A DNA stretch of 64,000 bases from Acanthamoeba castellanii str. Neff (GCF_000313135.1 NW_004457346.1:102137-166136); one strand, 5' to 3'. Positions 24,801 through 36,506 are shown, counted from the stretch's first letter. Numbers and translations: made by a program. The notes: generated from the sequence alone by a model not told the origin.

Positions 24801-27800
24801 TCTGAAGAAGTTGGACTTGGCGTCCAACGAGCTGAGCGACCACAGCACGAAACCGGGCTACTTTCCCCACTCGCTCACCTCGCTCAACCTGACCAACAAC
24901 CAATGGAACTCATTCCCTCTCGGCATCGTCATCAAAGGTGTGCCCTCCGCCCTCTTCGCATGTGTGTGTGTGTGTGCGTGCGTGCGTGCGTGTGTGTGTG
25001 TCGCGCGTGTGCCTGTCGTGTGTGTCGTGCGTCGTGTGCGGTGCTGCGTGTCGTGTGCTGATGGTCGAATCGTGCAGCCGACAAGGAAGAGGAACGGCAG
25101 CGAACGAAGGAGGAGATCGACCTCAAGAGCTCGGCCGAGTTCTTCCGCTTCCTGTCTCTGGGCGCCGACATCCACCTGCCCAGCGTACTCTCGGGCGAAG
25201 CCGCACCAGGTATGCGTCATCGACCACCCGCCACTTGCCCACTCAGCTCCCGAGCAATTCACTCACCCGGCCCGTGGTGGTGGTGATGATGGTAGTGATG
25301 ATGTCGGACAGGCCGGTGGCGTTGGCAGGCCGGGTGACGACGGAGGAGGCCGAGCGGGCGCGCAGCGGGACGGGCGAGCTCTACAAGGCGCTGGGCAAGG
25401 GCGCCGACAAGTTCATCCGCGAGCAGAAGATCCAGCAGGAGCTCCTCCGCTTCGCCAAAGACGCCATGAAACGGTACCCACCAAACATTTAATTTGTGTT
25501 TATATATTATATTATATTTAATAGAGAATGATAAAACAGGGAAAGAGAGGTGGAGAAGTCGAGGAAGCGGGCGAGCGGGGCCGACGACGACAAGGCGCTG
25601 GACGAGCGCGAGGACGTCATCTTCCAGCGCCTGCTCAAGGTCGAGAGCGGCGACCTGGACATCGAAGTGCGCCCGCTCGAGAACCTCGTGCAGCTCAACC
25701 TCGACGGGTACTCTTCTCTCCTCTGCCATTAGTCATGTGTGCACGTCGTGCGGGTCATTGGAATGTCTCATGTCCGTCGCTGTACGTCCATAGGAACAAC
25801 ATATCGTCCCTGCCCGAGGAAATCCATCAGCTCTCGTCGCTGCGGTGCCTCCGACTCTGCGACAACTACGCCCTCCGATCCCTGCCCGATGGTACACCTC
25901 CCACCCCCCAATGCAGGGCTGAGGCTCGTGCCCGGGGCTGACGCGTCATTTGGTTGGCGCGCGTGCGGCGCATAGGGCTGGCTCGCATGCCGGACCTGCA
26001 GGACCTGGTGATTCCCCTGGACCTCCCGCTTACCGTCAGGGAGGACCAGATCCCCATCTATCAGGTTCGGAGTACTGCTCGTTGTTGCCCCCCCCCCGTT
26101 TTCGCTTTCGTTTTCGCTTTCTTGACGGTTGAACTACCTTTTTTCTAACGTGGGGTCATCGCTGGTGCCTCTGGGTGAACAGCACAAGGTGTCGCCTTCC
26201 GTATGGCGAACGTTGATGGACTTCATCGAAGTGCCCATCCCTCACCCTCTCACACCTGTCACGGGTACGCGTCTGCTCTTGGTGTCGTCTATTTATTTAG
26301 AAACCGAAAACTAAAAACAAATTCTAAAACAAAACAAAACAAAACAAGGGCCGATGCGGTTGATTCCGGAGGAGCTGCAGCTGCGCATTCTGTCGTACAT
26401 TTCGCAGCGCGAGCTGGCCGACACTGTCTCTCTGGTGTGTCGCCATTGGCACGTGCTGGCAAACGACGCCTCCCTCTGGCACTCTTTCCCCTGGAAGCTG
26501 CTCTTCTCCGCCCGACAAGAACAGATCACCCTCGGTACACGGCACCACACACGACACACGACACACGACACACGCCACACGACACACGACAAGGTGCGTA
26601 GTTGATCTCACCGCACTCATGACACACCGCACGCAACCAGAACGCCGAATCAGGCGTCTATGTGTCATGCACCCCGACATTGGCGAGCTCACGCTGCGCA
26701 ACACCAGCGCCTTCCCCGAGCGGGTGCGCCACTGCCGCTCTCTCCTCTGCCCACCCAACACCGATTTATCTTTTATCTTTTATCTTTTATCTTTTATCTT
26801 TTATCTTTTATCTTTTATCTTTTATCTTTTATCTTTTATCTTTTATCTTTTATCTTTTATCTTTTATCTTTTATCTTTTATCTTTTATCTTTTATCTTTT
26901 ATCTTTTATCTTTTATCTTTTATCTTTATATTAATCCTGTCCTCCGCTCAGGCGATAGAACACCTGCTCAACCGGTGCAAGAAGGTGAAGACGATCGACC
27001 TGGACAACTCCATGAACTACTACAAATCCCACCTGGGCTCCTTCCTCGACATCATCACCCAAAACCTCTCCATGCTACGGTACCACCACCTAACCACCGC
27101 CACCTTAAGAAAAGAACAGCAGCAGACTGAAGGACTACTATTACTGCTGCTGCTGCAGGCACATCGCATGCCAGAACTGCTACCTGCCCTATCCGGCGCT
27201 GGCGTGCGTCCTGCAGGCGCCCCGACTGAGTCGGCTGCTGCTGGTCGATTGCGAGTTTTCGTCGTCCGTCTCCGGCTGCCACGGCCGGTCCCTGGCCGAA
27301 CTGCCCGACACCCTCCCGCTGACTCACCTCAGCTTCGAGCGCTCCCGAATCGATCGTGCGTCCACCTCATCATCATCACCGTGACACGACACGACACGAC
27401 ACGACACGACACACAAAGGAAACACGCACACAATGTCGCTCACTCCTGATTGGGTGCGATTGGGTATATAGCGGTTGCATTGGAACTGGTGGTCACGCGG
27501 ATCCCCAACGTGGTCGACCTCAACCTGTCGGCCTGCGAGATCGTGCCGGCGGTGCTGAACTGCATCGGCGAGCGGTGCCGGGCGCTGCTCCACCTCAACC
27601 TCTCCCATACCGCCATCACCGCCACCGACGTCGCCAACATCCTCAACCGTACGCGCACGAGCTACGTCAGCTTTATTTTATTATCTATTTAATTAGTTAT
27701 TTTTTTAACCCCTTCTGCCCTTTCGCTTCTTTGTGCCCCGCAGAGCGCAAGGCCAGCCTGCAGACGATCAACATTCGCGACATTCCCAACGTCATCTCCT

Positions 27801-29252
27801 CCTTCTACAGCCTGGCCAGCAATCTCCTCGTCGATCCCGAAGTACGTAGCCCGCGCTCTTTGCCGTGGCGCTGACACGACACTCACGCACACGACACACG
27901 ACACGACACGCACAGGATGTGGTTTCTCCGAGCTCGTCCCCGCGAGGCAATCCCACGGTCAAGATTCAGGAGTTTGCTCAGCACTTTGCACATATCCGGA
28001 CCCTCACCATCTCCACAACCACCGAAAACGAGGTACGCCGTCCGTCGGCAGAGGCCACATCGACACCAGGCCAGGCTCACTCTGTGTGTCGCGTGTGTCG
28101 TGTGTGTCTGTGTACATCGCGTGTATGTCGTTCATTCAGGCGGCGGGCATCAACCACTTCATCGAGGGTCTGGCGCGGACCAACAGCTCCTTGGTTTCCC
28201 TCGCCATTCGCTCGACCTCCCTCTCCGCCGAGCATCTCGCGTACGTGAATGTATTGATTATTTATTATTTATTTATTATAGATATACATATTGATGACCA
28301 TTTGTGTTGTTATTATTATTAGAAATCTGGCGTTGGCGCGAAGCACGACATTGCGGAAGATCGACCTATCGTGCTGCAACAAGCTCGATGCCAAGGCGGT
28401 CATCACCATCACCGCCAACTGCAAGCGGATCGAGGCGCTCAACCTCAACTTCCTCCCGCAGCTCAACGACTCGGGTATGTTCTCCGGACGCAGCCACACG
28501 TCATGCCTCGCGAGTTAGTCAACTCACAACACACGACACACGACACAACACACACACACACACACACAGCATTGATGGAGATCTCGCGAAAGCACTCGGG
28601 CAGCCTCCGCGTGCTGTCGCTGTACCAGTGCTCTTCGATCACCGATGGTAAACTGCCCGCCCCGCCTTCTGCTGCAAGAGGAGAGTGAGAGCCAACACTA
28701 ACATCACGTTCAATGCGCGCGTTACGCTATTGATATTGATTTGGACAGAGGGAGTGCTGGCGGTCATATTCCGCTGCGCCCGGCTGAAGTTCCTTTCGCT
28801 CACCAAGACCTCCGTGACGGCTCGCTCCGTGCGAGCTGTATCCGAGGTAAGTACACGACACCAGCACAAACACGACACACCACGCACACGCACACTCGAG
28901 TGCGTGAACTAATTATTCAAATTCGCCGCAATAACAGCTGCCAGAGCTGCAAGTGCTGTGCCTCTCGTATGCCGACGTCGAACTCCTCAAAAAGATAGCC
29001 CAGTGCTCCTCCCTTCGCCACTTGGTGCAGCAGCCGCCTTCTCTCTTTTTTGTTTCGCTTTCGTTCTTTTTGTCGTTTTCGTTCTTTTCTCACCACAAGG
29101 TGGGGCGGTCACGCCACGCACAGGTGCTGGATCCGTTCGCCGTGGGGCAGACGGGGATGGGCGAGGGCCAGGGCCTGTTCCCGCACACGGCCATCAACGA
29201 GTACTCGGAACAGAAGCTGCTCCAGATGCACTGGCAGCTGCTCGGCCACTGA
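19480..29252 (+). CDS. Giant RhoBTB-like GTPase / BTB / LRR / F-box / LRR protein
   Basis: One reading frame threads roughly 40 exons. Order: Ras-like GTPase with P-loop GDPGVGKTS (exons 1-2), G4 NKAD and G5 EASA; first BTB (DIEFEVAGDIVPAHSVVL, 21290); second BTB (DITVIIDGREIRAHKAVL, about 22062-22125, completed by YMYTDEVEIAESYALELF, 22781); a BACK-like tail; a Ser/Thr/Pro-rich linker (23300-23600); leucine-rich repeats (24090-26060); F-box (MRLIPEELQLRILSYIS, 26354); and a second leucine-rich series to the stop at 29250. BTB domains recruit CUL3 and F-boxes recruit SKP1-CUL1, so this may be a double ubiquitin-ligase adaptor. Splices into the LRR part (GACGAC|GAG, 23605) and into the F-box (ACGG|GGCCG, 26274/26349) keep frame. 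An ATG at 23654 or 26354 could instead start separate genes. The G3 motif is degenerate (DNVQ at 20235). Confidence 0.72.
26765..26927 (+). repeat. (TTTTATC)n heptamer array, about 23 copies
   Basis: A nearly perfect 7-bp tandem array within an intron of the giant gene, between the exon ending AFPER and the exon starting AIEHLLNRC. No stop codon occurs in any forward frame of the unit, so it inflates open frames here, but it is not convincing coding sequence. Confidence 0.95.
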
Positions 29253-29380
29253 GCGCTGAACCGTCGGCCAGAAGCCGCCGACAACCCGCCCGACCTCTGA
29301 TTGGTCGGTCATTAAATAAAAAGTGATCACCAGAGGGCCGCAACCACAACAACAAAGAGATAAGGTCAACATAAATAAAG

Positions 29381-30418
29381 ATGAGAATCGTAGTGACCGG
29401 TGCTGCGGGTCGCTTGGGTTCTGCGATCGTGCGACACCTCACCAGCCTCATGTCGGCCTTCGACTTGGTGCTGGCCGTGCACAGCCCCGACCTGGCGCCC
29501 GAGTGGCTCAAGCGGTGCGGCGCCGGGGTGTGTGCGGTCGACTACGCCCGGCCGCCGACGCTCGAGGCCGCCTTCGAGGGGGCCAACGTGGTCGTGCTGG
29601 TGTCCCATCCCTCAATCGAGATCGAGCCGCGGGTGGAGATGCACAGGAACGTGATCGACGCGGCGGTCAAGAAGGGCGTCCGGCACATCTTTTACACCTC
29701 CCAGGCATTTGGGGGCAACCTCGAGTCCACGAGCCGGGCGCACGTCATGCAGGCCCATCTGGCCACCGAAGCGTACCTGGCCTCCATAGCCTCGCCTTTC
29801 CCCCCTTCATCTTCATCTTCGCCATCTTCCACTGCATCTTCAGTCAACTCTAAGTCATCTTCATCTTCCGAGACTCATGGCGTGACCTACACGATCATGC
29901 GCCAGGGCATCTACTCAGAGTCCTACCCGCTCTACTTGGGCTTCTTCGACCCCGAGCACCCCGCGGCCGAGGTCGCCCTGCCCGATGACGGCGGGCGCGG
30001 GGTGACCTGGGCAGCGCGCGACGACCTGGGCGAGGCCATGGCCAAGCTGGTCCACTGCTACGCCTACGAGGCCGAGTGCTTCCCCTTCATCAACGAGACG
30101 GTGCTGCTGTCGGGTCCCGAGGCCCTGTCGCTCGAGCGGGTGGCCGAGGTGGTGGGCTGCCTGCTCAACAAGACGATCGCCATCAAGCGGGTGTCGTCAA
30201 TCGACGACTACATCGAGCGCTACGGCGAGGCGGCCAGGCGCGACCCTCGTGTCGGGAACCACATCAGGGAGTGGGCCACTGTCTACGAGGCCATCAGGGC
30301 AGCCGAGTGCGAGGTGCTGACGCCGACGCTGGAGGACTGGCTCGGCCGCCCGCCTGAGTCGTTCGAGGAGACGATCAAGAAGACCCTTTTGTCGAGTAGG
30401 CAGACCCAGGAGCGCTGA
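29381..30418 (+). CDS. NmrA-like atypical short-chain dehydrogenase family protein
   Basis: A single-exon gene of 345 residues. The N-terminal MRIVVTGAAGRLGSAIVRHL is the Rossmann TGxxGxxG nucleotide-binding loop. The strand VVVLVSHPS and the helix-strand NVIDAAVKKGVRHIFYTSQ follow as in NmrA/HSCARG-type proteins, and a substrate-side part carries the IMRQGIYSESYPLY motif typical of this group. It probably binds NAD(P) as a redox sensor or quinone-type reductase; the exact substrate is unknown. A Ser-rich insertion at about residues 145-165 is low complexity. The start is 129 bp after the giant gene's stop, with an AATAAA signal between them near 29315. The lack of introns in an intron-rich region is compatible with acquisition from bacteria. 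Confidence 0.8.
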   Translation: MRIVVTGAAGRLGSAIVRHLTSLMSAFDLVLAVHSPDLAPEWLKRCGAGVCAVDYARPPTLEAAFEGANVVVLVSHPSIEIEPRVEMHRNVIDAAVKKGVRHIFYTSQAFGGNLESTSRAHVMQAHLATEAYLASIASPFPPSSSSSPSSTASSVNSKSSSSSETHGVTYTIMRQGIYSESYPLYLGFFDPEHPAAEVALPDDGGRGVTWAARDDLGEAMAKLVHCYAYEAECFPFINETVLLSGPEALSLERVAEVVGCLLNKTIAIKRVSSIDDYIERYGEAARRDPRVGNHIREWATVYEAIRAAECEVLTPTLEDWLGRPPESFEETIKKTLLSSRQTQER

Positions 30419-30528
30419 CGCTTGAAGAAGTGGAAGGAACACAAGAGTGAGTGACAGCAGGCTGACGTCAGCAGCCTGATCTTCAAGAAATCTCTGCGGC
30501 AGATCGACAAAAGCAACTTCTTGCTCTG

Positions 30529-32194
30529 ATGATGGCGAGGACGAGAGATCAATTCAGCTTCTTTTTGTTGGTGGGCGCTGCAGCTGTGTTGCTCATCTTT
30601 GTGGGCGCGGCTCGGGCGCACGAGAACTTCAAGGGGCTCTACGCCAAGAACATGAAGGCGCTGGTCGATGATTTCCACCCCATCGCGAGTGCTGGCCACA
30701 ACAAGAGGGAAGAGGGCAAGTGCTGGCCTGGCTTCTCTCCCGAGAAGGTACCTCCCACACAAAATCTCATCATTTTTTTTGTTAATTGAAGATTGATCAT
30801 TGGCACACGGCATCTGTCCACTCACAACTTTTACGCACAGAACGACAAGTTGAGCACATGCTGCTGGTATGGTGCCCAGACGTGCTGCAAGTCGAGCGTG
30901 GCCGGCTACGTCCTGCGGACGGTCACGGTACTCACGCCCCCCACGAGCCTCCTTGTGTGCAGTTGTAGCCACGCACGTAGGGGCATACATCATCATCATC
31001 ATCATCTTTCTTGACGCGTCTTGTCTCCTTCTTCTCGTGCAGCAACAACTGGAGGCGGTCCACAAGAACGGCACGAACGACAAGTGCTACGCTGCCGTCG
31101 CGGACCTCCTGTGCCTGTGGTGCAGCCCCGACACCTCCAAGTTCACCGAGGCACGTCGCACCACTAGGCCCTTCCGCCGCAGCAAGGCGTGAGTGTCTTG
31201 CATTGGGTCGTGTTGTGTGCGCTGTGTTGTATGCTAATGAGCGATTGTGCGTGCGGTGCGTGCGGTGCGTGCGGTGCGTGCGGTGTGTGCGGTGTCCGTT
31301 ACACAGGGCGACCAGTACATTTCGATTTCGGTCTGTCCGTCGCTGTGCAACAAGCTGTGGGACGCGTGCCACGACCAGCAGGACAAGTTCGGCATCCACC
31401 CCAAGGCCCTCACCGCGCGTCAGCTGTGCTCCGCCCTGCTCATCGAGGAGGAGGACAAGGAGGGTCCCCAGGGCGGCGTCAACGTCGTCATCGCGCCAGG
31501 TGCGTCTCATGTCCACGCAACACACCACACACATACACATACACACACGCACACGACGCGCGTGCAAGTGGTTTCCTTAGCACTAACGTGGTTCTCCAAT
31601 GCGTACAGCATCCTCGACGACGTGCTACAGCGGCGCTTCGCTCTCAGTTGTCGAGAACAGGTACGCGCTGTGTGGTGGTGTGGTGGTGTGTGTGTGCTGT
31701 GTGCTGAATGTGATGTGGGTGAACTGATCTTCGTGTTTTTGAACAAACGCAGCAACTGCTTGCCCCACGTCACCTCATCCAGCTCGTCCGGCGGTCCCTC
31801 TGGCGGCTCCATTGCGGCCATGGTGCCACTTTCCCCTCCTTTTACAACCACCAGCCTAAAGACGCCGCTGCCATCGGCTGTACTGACGTCATCGTCGTCG
31901 TGGTCGCACACACACACACCACACACAACGACACAGGTGCTGGTGCCGTTCCTGGTGATCGGAATCACGGCCGTGGCCGTGGTGGTCTACTTCCGCGTCC
32001 GCCGGAGGCGAGAGGGCCTCGTCTACCTCGGGGCCGGCGGTGGCGGCGGCGGCGCCGACGAGTTCTCCCTCTCCGCCGACGCGTTCGGCGAGGAGGAGGA
32101 GGGCGGCTTCCTTGACGAGGAGGGCGACATCAGCGAGGGCACGGGCAGCAGCGGCCTCCTGAGCGATGAGGACAACAAGTTTTCCGTGCAGTGA
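30529..32194 (+). CDS. Folate-receptor-like cysteine-rich type I membrane protein
   Basis: The ATG at 30529 opens a signal peptide (hydrophobic residues about 11-28, ending ARA-HENF). Several exons then give a Cys-rich ectodomain: CWPGF, STCCWYGAQTCC, DKCYAAVADLLCLWCSPDTSKF and ISVCPSLCNKLWDACHD. This spacing resembles the folate receptor / riboflavin-binding family, in which the CxxCSP segment is a hallmark. A Ser/Thr-rich stalk follows, then one membrane span (VLVPFLVIGITAVAVVVYF) with a basic stop-transfer RVRRRR. The cytoplasmic tail is glycine-rich and then acidic. Likely a surface or endosomal receptor; ligand residues cannot be assigned. Splicing in the stalk (31660-31935) is uncertain because the frame is open across it. 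Confidence 0.68.
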
Positions 32195-32379
32195 TGGCTG
32201 AGAGGGCAGCAAGTGAGAGAAATGAAGAGTGAGTGCACAGACTTCGAGTGGTTCGTGTACAAGGAGCACACAGCGAGATGCGAAAGCTTGAAGATGGCAG
32301 TGATGACTGAGCATCAAATGCAAGGGGGATTTGTTTTTTGGATTAATGTTATTTTTTCCTCAGGTGAGAATAACCCGCT

Positions 32380-32885
32380 TTACACCCTCTTGACGAGGCC
32401 ATGCGACCTGGCAAGGCGGTTGAAGGCACCGTCGGCCTCACCCATAGCCCTGATGTAGCCGCAGAGAGCGAAGGTCTCGAACTCACCGGGGATGATCTTG
32501 CCGTCGGAATCGACCTTGGCAACGTTGATCTGCACGCTGGCGTGATCCTTGGCAGTGATCAGGCGGTTGGTGGCCGAGCTGGAGAGGGTAAGAATATGAT
32601 TAGTGTATGCTGGAAGAAGCAAGCAATGCTTCAACAAAATTTGAGTTTCAGATATTGTGTCAATCATCAAATGAATTATGACTGGGGCGACAATATAAGT
32701 CATCACTTGTACTAGCACTCTCCCTCTCTTCCTAACACGAACTAAATGCCTACTTCGGTTCATCTCCGCCTCTCCTTCGTTTCGCTTGTTCCATCTTCTT
32801 CCACTTCTTGCATCTAGGGGTGGCGAAGAACGTACCACTTGCGGGGAATGTAGAGATCAACGGCAACACCTTCGTCGTTCTGCAT
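32380..32885 (-). CDS. RPS21: 40S ribosomal protein S21 (eS21)
   Basis: Two exons. The first (32836-32885) encodes [16 protein letters not shown] and ends in phase 2; it splices to 32578 to make [16 protein letters not shown], the diagnostic eS21 segment. The rest ([31 protein letters not shown]) matches the family to its end at 32380. The product is 82 residues, the normal length of this small-subunit protein. It lies head-to-head with ZCCHC4. Confidence 0.96.
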
Positions 32886-33086
32886 GCTGGGTGCGTGGAA
32901 GGGTCGTGAGGGAAGGAAGAAGGAAAAGAAAGACGATGCCGACGGAAGAGAAGCAAAGAAAGCAAATCCCAATTAAATGCCGGATATTTCCCGGATAACA
33001 TTTTATTTACTTTCTTTTTATTGTTTTCACATCAATCTCGTTCTCGTTGCATGCATGCAAGCAGAGCTGGCAAACATGTAGAGAAG
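32886..33086. promoter_or_regulatory. Compact bidirectional promoter, RPS21 / ZCCHC4
   Basis: About 200 bp separates the two divergent start codons. It contains a T-rich patch at 33000-33030. Sharing a promoter between a ribosomal protein and an rRNA-modifying enzyme is inferred from position; I recognise no specific motif. Confidence 0.55.
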
Positions 33087-34867
33087 ATGGAGAAGGAGAG
33101 CCCGAGCTGTGCACACGGGCCGACGCTCCTCTTTCAATCATCGCAACGCCAACATGATGTAGAAGTAGAGGAAGATGGCAGCGCAGCCCGGGCGTCATCT
33201 AGATCCTACTACGCGTGCTCGGCCTACAGGGACCGACGCCTCTGCCCCTTCTTCCTGTGGGCCGACGAATGGGACCCCCTGGCTTCATCTTCATCTTCAT
33301 CTTCTTCTTCTTCTTCATCTTCCGCTCCACAAGCAGCGCAGCCATCTTCAGAGCCGCCCCAAGAAGCAACTCGGGGCGGGGTGCGGCTAAGCGGGAACGC
33401 CAAGGGGTTGGCCCAGTTCATGTTCGACGCGGCCGCACTCGACCTGCTCGCCGCCGCGTGCGTGCGGCTGCCGCACCGCGTGTGCGATGGCGGCGACGTG
33501 GACCCACCGCGCGTGCGGCGCGTTCTGTGCCTCGGCACGCCGCGGCTCCACGAGCGACTGCTCCAGCTGGGCAGCACCGTCGCGGCGAGCCTGCTGCTCG
33601 ACCTAGACCACCGCTTCGCGCCCTTCTTCGGCTCCACCTTCGTTCGCTTCAACATGGGTAACATGCGTGTGCGGTGTGTGCGATCAGCGTGTGCGGTGCG
33701 TGCGGTGTGTCACTGACCGGCCGCCACGCGCTGCGCGCGCACACAGGGAACGCGCACTTCTTTGACGCGGCGGACGAGGCCAAGGTGGCGGGCTTCATGG
33801 CGGCCGGCTGCGACTGCATCGTGCTCGACCCGCCCTACGGCATGCTCGTCTCGTCCCTCGTCGCCACCCTGCGCGCCCTCTCGCGCTCGGCTCGGCCGCC
33901 ACAGTCGCAGTCGCAGCCGCCGTCGCAGCCATCGGAGGTGGTGGCCGATGGCCTCGGCGGGATGTCTGTGATGTGGCTGTGCCCCTTCTACTACGAGGAC
34001 CGCATCAAGGCCAGCCTGCCCTCCTTCCACATGCTCGACTACCAGGTCAGGCGCGCGTGCCGTGCGTGTCGTGTGTCGTGGCGAGCCTCACGTGAGGCGT
34101 GCGTGTCGTGCGGTGCTGATGCGTGGGAGGGTGCAGGTGGGGTACGACAACCATCCGCTGTTCAACCGGGCGACGCCGTCGAAGACGCGGCAGCGGCGGG
34201 CGCGGCGCGGGCGCGGGGACAAGTTCGCGTTCTCGCCGGTGCGCATCTTCACCAACATCGCCGCGAACGTGTTCGTCCTGCCCGAAGCCGAGGGCTATCG
34301 CCTGTGCCCGGCCTGCGACCGCTACGTGTGCCGCAACAACCTGCACTGCGACGCGTGCGGCAAGTGCACATCCAAGGTGTGTCGTGTGCGTGTGTCGTGT
34401 GTCGTGTGTTGTGTGCTGGATGTGACGATGTTGCGTCGTAGGACGGGAGGAAGTGGAGTCACTGCGACGCGTGCGGGCTGTGCGTGCCACCGGGTCGAGT
34501 GCACTGCCACACCTGCGGGCGATGCGACTTGCCGCAGCACGTCCACGCCTCGCCCGTACGACACCTGCGCTCGATCCAATGAATGTGCGTATGTGCGATT
34601 GCGAGTGTGGTGCTCAACGGCGTGTCGTGTCGTGTCGTGTCGTGTCGTGCGTGTTGGGCGCAGGGGGCCGAGCGCTCGGTGGGTTGCTTCACGTGCGGTG
34701 CGACGGACCACAAGAGGCGGGCGTGCCCCACCACCGCATCGACCAAGAAGAGGAAGACCAAGCGAAGGAAGACAACGCACAACGTGGACCAAGCGCAGAG
34801 CGATGGCGGCAACGCCGGTCGTCACGACAACAGCGAAGAGGACCACATCGAGAGTGAGTTGAAATAA
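33087..34867 (+). CDS. ZCCHC4: ZCCHC4-type 28S rRNA N6-adenosine methyltransferase
   Basis: In animals ZCCHC4 places one m6A on large-subunit rRNA. Visible here in order: CAHGPTLLF and the GRF-type zinc-binding segment [18 protein letters not shown]; a poly-Ser insert; the AdoMet-binding region with [14 protein letters not shown] and [11 protein letters not shown]; the catalytic motif DPPYG (about 33830) on a strand after [37 protein letters not shown]; and the C-terminal Cys/His-rich zinc modules ([21 protein letters not shown], then [14 protein letters not shown]) plus a CCHC knuckle ([14 protein letters not shown]). Introns begin GTxCG or GTGTG. The start at 33087 is preferred; an in-frame ATG at 33051 is possible. 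The family motif is usually DPPF; Tyr here is conservative. The stop codon overlaps an AATAAA sequence. Confidence 0.92.
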
Positions 34868-35089
34868 ATAGGCGTCGGGGGGTGTGCCCCCCCTTTATTC
34901 AGCGTCAGCGCCAGCGTCGTCGGCTCCTCCTTGATGATAATGATGATGACGATGGTGGTGATGAACGAGCAGCCAGCACGACGGAGAGTAGCGGTGCTCT
35001 CTCTTCTCTCATCTATGTACAGTCTAAAATATCGCACACATCGCGTCGCACATAGAACACGCGCGCACATGCCATGGTTCCGTGCGCGT

Positions 35090-36262
35090 TTAGGGCCTGG
35101 CTCCGAGGAGCGGCCGTGGTGCGAGCGGCGCGTCGTCCTCCACCTCGTTGTCGTCGAACGACGTGTAGCACTTCGTGCCCTCTGTGTGCCGTGCCATGTC
35201 AGCAACCACACGACACACGACACACGACACAACACGACACACACACACGACACGACACACACAACACGCTCACGCACCTCGTGGTCGATCGTCGAAGGAG
35301 CGGTCAAGTCCGTAGCGCTTGGCGTAGGCCTCGGCGGCCTTGCGGTCCTTCCGTTCCCACTCCTCCTCCTGCTTCCGCGCTGTCCGCTTCGACGATGAAG
35401 ATGAAGATGACGACGAGGGCTCGTGCTTGGCGGCGGCCTTGGCCTCCTCCTTGGTCCGCTTGCGCAGCTCGCGGTCGACCTCCTTCTCCTCCTTCTTCTC
35501 CTTCTTCTCCGAGTCGCGATGGGCGCGCCACTCGTGCAGCTTGCCCCTCAGCTCCTGCTTCTCCTCGCGCAGCGACAGGAAGGTCCCTCGAAGGATGTCC
35601 CTCTTCCTGGCCTTGCCTCCATTCGATGAAGAAGTAGAGGAAGATGATGATGAAGGTGCTTCCTCCTTCGAACGCTTCTTTTGATGTCCGTCTTTGCTCG
35701 TCTTACTCTCCTTGTCCTTGGATCGCAGATTCCTCAGGCTGAGGAAATGGGAGCCGCTACTCGATGGCGATCCATTGTTGGAGCTGTTCCCCGACTTGGG
35801 GGACCCTCCTCCTTCCTCCTTCTGCTTGCTCTGCTTCTGGCGGCCCGCGGGGCCTTGATCGCGCATCGGCAGAGAGGGGAGCGTGCTGGCCGATGCCCAT
35901 CTTCGATCGATGGTGTACTGCTGAGGCTTCATCGAGAGCACGGCCGACACCTCCTTGGCCTTGGGCATCTCTTCCTCCTCTTCGCTCCCCTCCGCCTGCG
36001 GCTCTGTTCGTTCCTTTCCATTCTCTTCCATTCCTCCCGGGTAAGGGCTTTCATCATCATCATACTCCCCATCCGCGTCCATCGAGAGCGTCCTCCTTAG
36101 CATCTCCCTCTCGGCCTCGTCCAATGCCACCGGCTCGCCGTCCGATTCAGATTGGCTCGAAATCTCGTCCTCATCCTCCTCGTCATCGTCGGTGTCCTCT
36201 TCTTCCTCGGCCTGCCGCCGCGCCATGAGGTCCTTCACCATGATGTCGTAGATGTCCCCCAT
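35090..36262 (-). CDS. Unknown highly charged protein with Lys/Glu/Ser-rich body
   Basis: The family is not recognised. Two exons (36262-35278 and 35181-35090) give 358 residues. The N terminus MGDIYDIMVKDLMARRQ may form a short helix and is followed by a long acidic patch (EEEEDTDDDEEDEDE). The middle is Ser- and Lys-rich with serine runs, and residues about 225-315 are strongly helical and basic/acidic (likely coiled or extended single helix). The end carries the compact motif AYAKRYGLDRSFDDRP, and after the splice KCYTSFDDNEVEDDAP, possibly a conserved binding peptide. Composition suggests a nuclear or cytoskeletal scaffold, but that is a guess. It converges with ZCCHC4, with stop codons 222 bp apart. 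Confidence 0.65.
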
Positions 36263-36506
36263 CCCGAAATAATGCAATTTGTCCAATTCAAACACAAATT
36301 GATCCGCGAATGACGGATGATTCCCGCGTTATTCGAATCTCAGCCGAGGCACCCAAGGGCCAACGCTGGTCGGTTCGCCAAGAAGAGACGAAGATGGAGG
36401 AGCGGTAGAGGTGGAAGGGTGGCCTCTTGTTGTGTTTTCTGCAGTCGCTGCTGCGCCTGTTGGGTTGGTTAGGACAACCACCTGTCCTCAACTATTCCAA
36501 ACATTT

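Noticed and set aside
26765..26927. TTTTATC array as an internal telomere
   Set aside because: The unit lacks the G-run of known telomere repeats and lies in an intron of an active-looking gene.
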